Source of the DNA: Tepidicella baoligensis
Lineage (GTDB): Bacteria > Pseudomonadota > Gammaproteobacteria > Burkholderiales > Burkholderiaceae_C
Reading direction: 5' to 3'
Length of the DNA stretch: 64,000 bases
Assembly (NCBI RefSeq): GCF_013432195.1
Contig: NZ_JACCDB010000009.1
Coordinates: 56,091 to 120,090 of the forward strand
Shown here: one piece after another, positions 62,878 to 64,000 of the stretch
Position numbering within the stretch: the first letter of the stretch is position 1
Layout: every line of letters starts with the position of its first letter
The notes under the pieces: generated by a model
What the model saw: the letters and a program-made list of their open reading frames with translations, nothing else
The model's database searches: none
Told to the model about the DNA's origin: nothing
Translations under genes and position numbers: made by a program

Positions 62878-63098
62878 ATGCCCCAGCCACTCGCCACCGC
62901 CCCGGAGCGCGCGCAATTGCTCGCCAACGGCGAGGCCCGCGCTGCTGGCCGGGCCATCGACCCGGTGCCCGTGGTGCGGCTGTTCACGCCGGACGCGCAT
63001 GTGACCTGGCTGCTGGCCGCGCTCGATCCCGCCGATGGTGACACCGCCTGGGGACTCATCGACCTGGGAATCGGGATGCCCGCGCAGGGCACCGTTAG
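62878..63098 (+). pseudogene. DUF2958 gene truncated by an IS5-type insertion
   Basis: ATG at 62878 opens a DUF2958 protein (MPQPLATAPERAQLLANGEA, then VVRLFTPDAHVTWLLAALDP, AWGLIDLGIGMPAQGTV) that closely parallels the intact copy at 55890, but after GTV the frame enters the insertion sequence at about 63099 and stops at 63150. Some 40 C-terminal residues are missing; the rest may lie beyond the IS, outside the window. No strong ribosome site is visible. Confidence 0.8.
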
Positions 63099-64000
63099 CA
63101 GGCCGTTGAAAAACTCCCCTGCAGCCGGCAGCGATGCCAGTACCATGTGAGTGGCGACGACGACCAGACACCAGACACCGAAGATGAGAGGCACACAGAA
63201 TTTCCAAGGGGCGATGTTCAGCTACATCAGCCTCGAAGAGCGAGTTCCGGCCAAGCACCCGCTGCGCAAGCTGCGCGCGCTGGTCGATGCCCTGCTGGCC
63301 AGCATGAGCGCAGAGTTCGAGGCGGTCTATGCCCGCCGTGGCCGCCCTTCGGTGCCGCCCGAGATGCTGCTCAAGGCGCTGCTGCTGCAAATCCTGTTTT
63401 CCATCCGCAGCGAGCGGCTGCTGGTGGAGGCCATCGACTACAACCTGCTGTACCGCTGGTTCGTGGGCCTGAACATTGAGAATAAGGTCTGGGACCACTC
63501 CACCTTCAGCGCCAACCGCGAGCGCCTCTTCAACGAAGAGCTGGCCCGCGTGTTCTTCGAGCGGGTCAAATGCACCGCGCAGTGGGCGAAGTTGATCGGC
63601 GACGAACACTTCAGCGTCGACGGCACACTCATCGAAGCTTGGGCCTCGCACAAGAGCTTCAAGCGCAAGGACGACGACCACACACCGACGGCGGGGCGCA
63701 ACGCCGAGGTGGATTTCAAAGGCGAGACCCGCAGCAACGACACCCACGCCAGCACGACAGATCCCGATGCGCGGCTGTTCAAGAAGGCCCAAGGCGACAA
63801 GTCCCGCCTGTGCCACATGGGGCACATCCTCATGGACAACCGCCACGGGCTGGTGGTGGACGTCGAAATCACCCATGCCAGCGGCACCGCTGAGCGCGAG
63901 GCCGCTCTCAAGATGCTCGCGCGCCAAAAGCGCAAAGCCCGACTGACCGTGGGGGCGGACAAGGGCTATGACTGCCGGGCCTTCGTGCAGGGCTGCCGCC
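63095..64000 (+). mobile_element. IS5-family insertion sequence, left part
   Basis: The interrupted DUF2958 sequence reads GTTAG followed by CAGGCCGTTGAAAAACTC, which looks like an IS end. TTAG (63095-63098) fits the YTAR target duplication of the IS5 group. A transposase gene follows at 63184. The right end is outside the window, so the duplication cannot be confirmed. Confidence 0.75.
63184..64000 (+). CDS. IS5-family (DUF772) transposase, 5' part
   Basis: DDE transposase, the first 272 residues visible. N-terminal DUF772 domain: FSYISLEERVPAKHPLRKLR, GRPSVPPEMLLKALLLQILF and SIRSERLLVEAIDYNLLYRW. The first catalytic Asp is in HFSVDGTLIEAWASHKSFK and the second in TVGADKGYDCRAFV; the final Glu lies past the window end. 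ATG at 63184 precedes MRGTQNFQGAMFSYISLEER; an internal ATG ten codons later is also possible. Frame is open to the end of the window, so the element may be active. Confidence 0.9.
   Translation, partial: MRGTQNFQGAMFSYISLEERVPAKHPLRKLRALVDALLASMSAEFEAVYARRGRPSVPPEMLLKALLLQILFSIRSERLLVEAIDYNLLYRWFVGLNIENKVWDHSTFSANRERLFNEELARVFFERVKCTAQWAKLIGDEHFSVDGTLIEAWASHKSFKRKDDDHTPTAGRNAEVDFKGETRSNDTHASTTDPDARLFKKAQGDKSRLCHMGHILMDNRHGLVVDVEITHASGTAEREAALKMLARQKRKARLTVGADKGYDCRAFVQGCR

Larger units (their letters stand above)
52219..64000. mobile_element. Left part of an integrated genomic island (possible ICE)
   Basis: From the tRNA-Leu fragment onwards the content changes to a tyrosine recombinase, RadC-like, DUF2958, DUF932 and ParB-like genes, metal efflux cargo, an XRE regulator, repeated non-coding modules and an insertion sequence. 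No conjugation genes are visible, so ICE versus simple island is undecided. The right end lies outside the window. Confidence 0.85.

Noticed and set aside
62689..63927. A 412-codon minus-strand frame across the IS and the truncated DUF2958
   Set aside because: It spans two unrelated genes on the opposite strand and has no family similarity.

Overview
The window looks like the chromosome of a beta-proteobacterium, most likely Burkholderiales/Comamonadaceae (Hydrogenophaga- or Acidovorax-like). This is inferred from uniformly high GC, the style of the predicted proteins, an Anbu/BPH-type proteasome homologue and the Liv, Acs, class I fumarase and XdhAB protein types. No rRNA or complete tRNA gene is present.

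Positions 1 to about 52,200 are ordinary, densely packed chromosome with many convergent genes that overlap at their 3' ends. In order they carry: the 3' part of a RelA/SpoT gene, greB, a proteasome-like peptidase coupled to an alpha/beta hydrolase, an MFS carrier, uppP, a His-rich exported protein, an M48 metalloprotease with a repeat-rich C-terminus, glnS, selO, a complete branched-chain amino-acid ABC transporter (livG-livF-SBP-livH-livM), a split YeeE/YedE transporter, aroQ, aroC, metY-hydrolase-P450, a large ammonium-transporter/PAS/GGDEF/EAL fusion protein, yihY, an FAD oxidase, thyA and dcd. Next comes a purine salvage and catabolism block: adenine/adenosine deaminase, a Rieske oxygenase, a BMP-type nucleoside/purine ABC transporter and the divergent xdhAB. 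The chromosome part ends with acs, a bacterial voltage-gated sodium channel overlapping a class I fumarase, and a gene of unknown function.

At 52,219-52,278 the 3' half of a tRNA-Leu(TAA) gene is joined to foreign sequence and followed at once by a tyrosine recombinase gene. This is the left end of a genomic island (or integrative conjugative element) that runs past the right end of the window. Its visible part holds a broken YhcG/DUF1016 nuclease gene, a RadC-like JAB protein, DUF2958, DUF932 and ParB-like genes, a small gene with an in-frame amber codon, a cobalt/nickel efflux pair (dmeR-dmeF-like) with a clear palindromic operator, an XRE regulator, and a second DUF2958 gene cut by an IS5-type insertion sequence that reaches the window end.

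The least explained part is the island's non-coding DNA. It is built from modular repeats able to form hairpins. Two copies of a ~145-bp module sit just upstream of two unrelated genes and keep the same hairpins through compensating changes. A 700-bp gene-free stretch before the DUF932 gene contains a long nested stem-loop. A tandem repeat near 62.8 kb shows a covarying base pair. These are the best candidates here for undescribed structured RNA or DNA elements.
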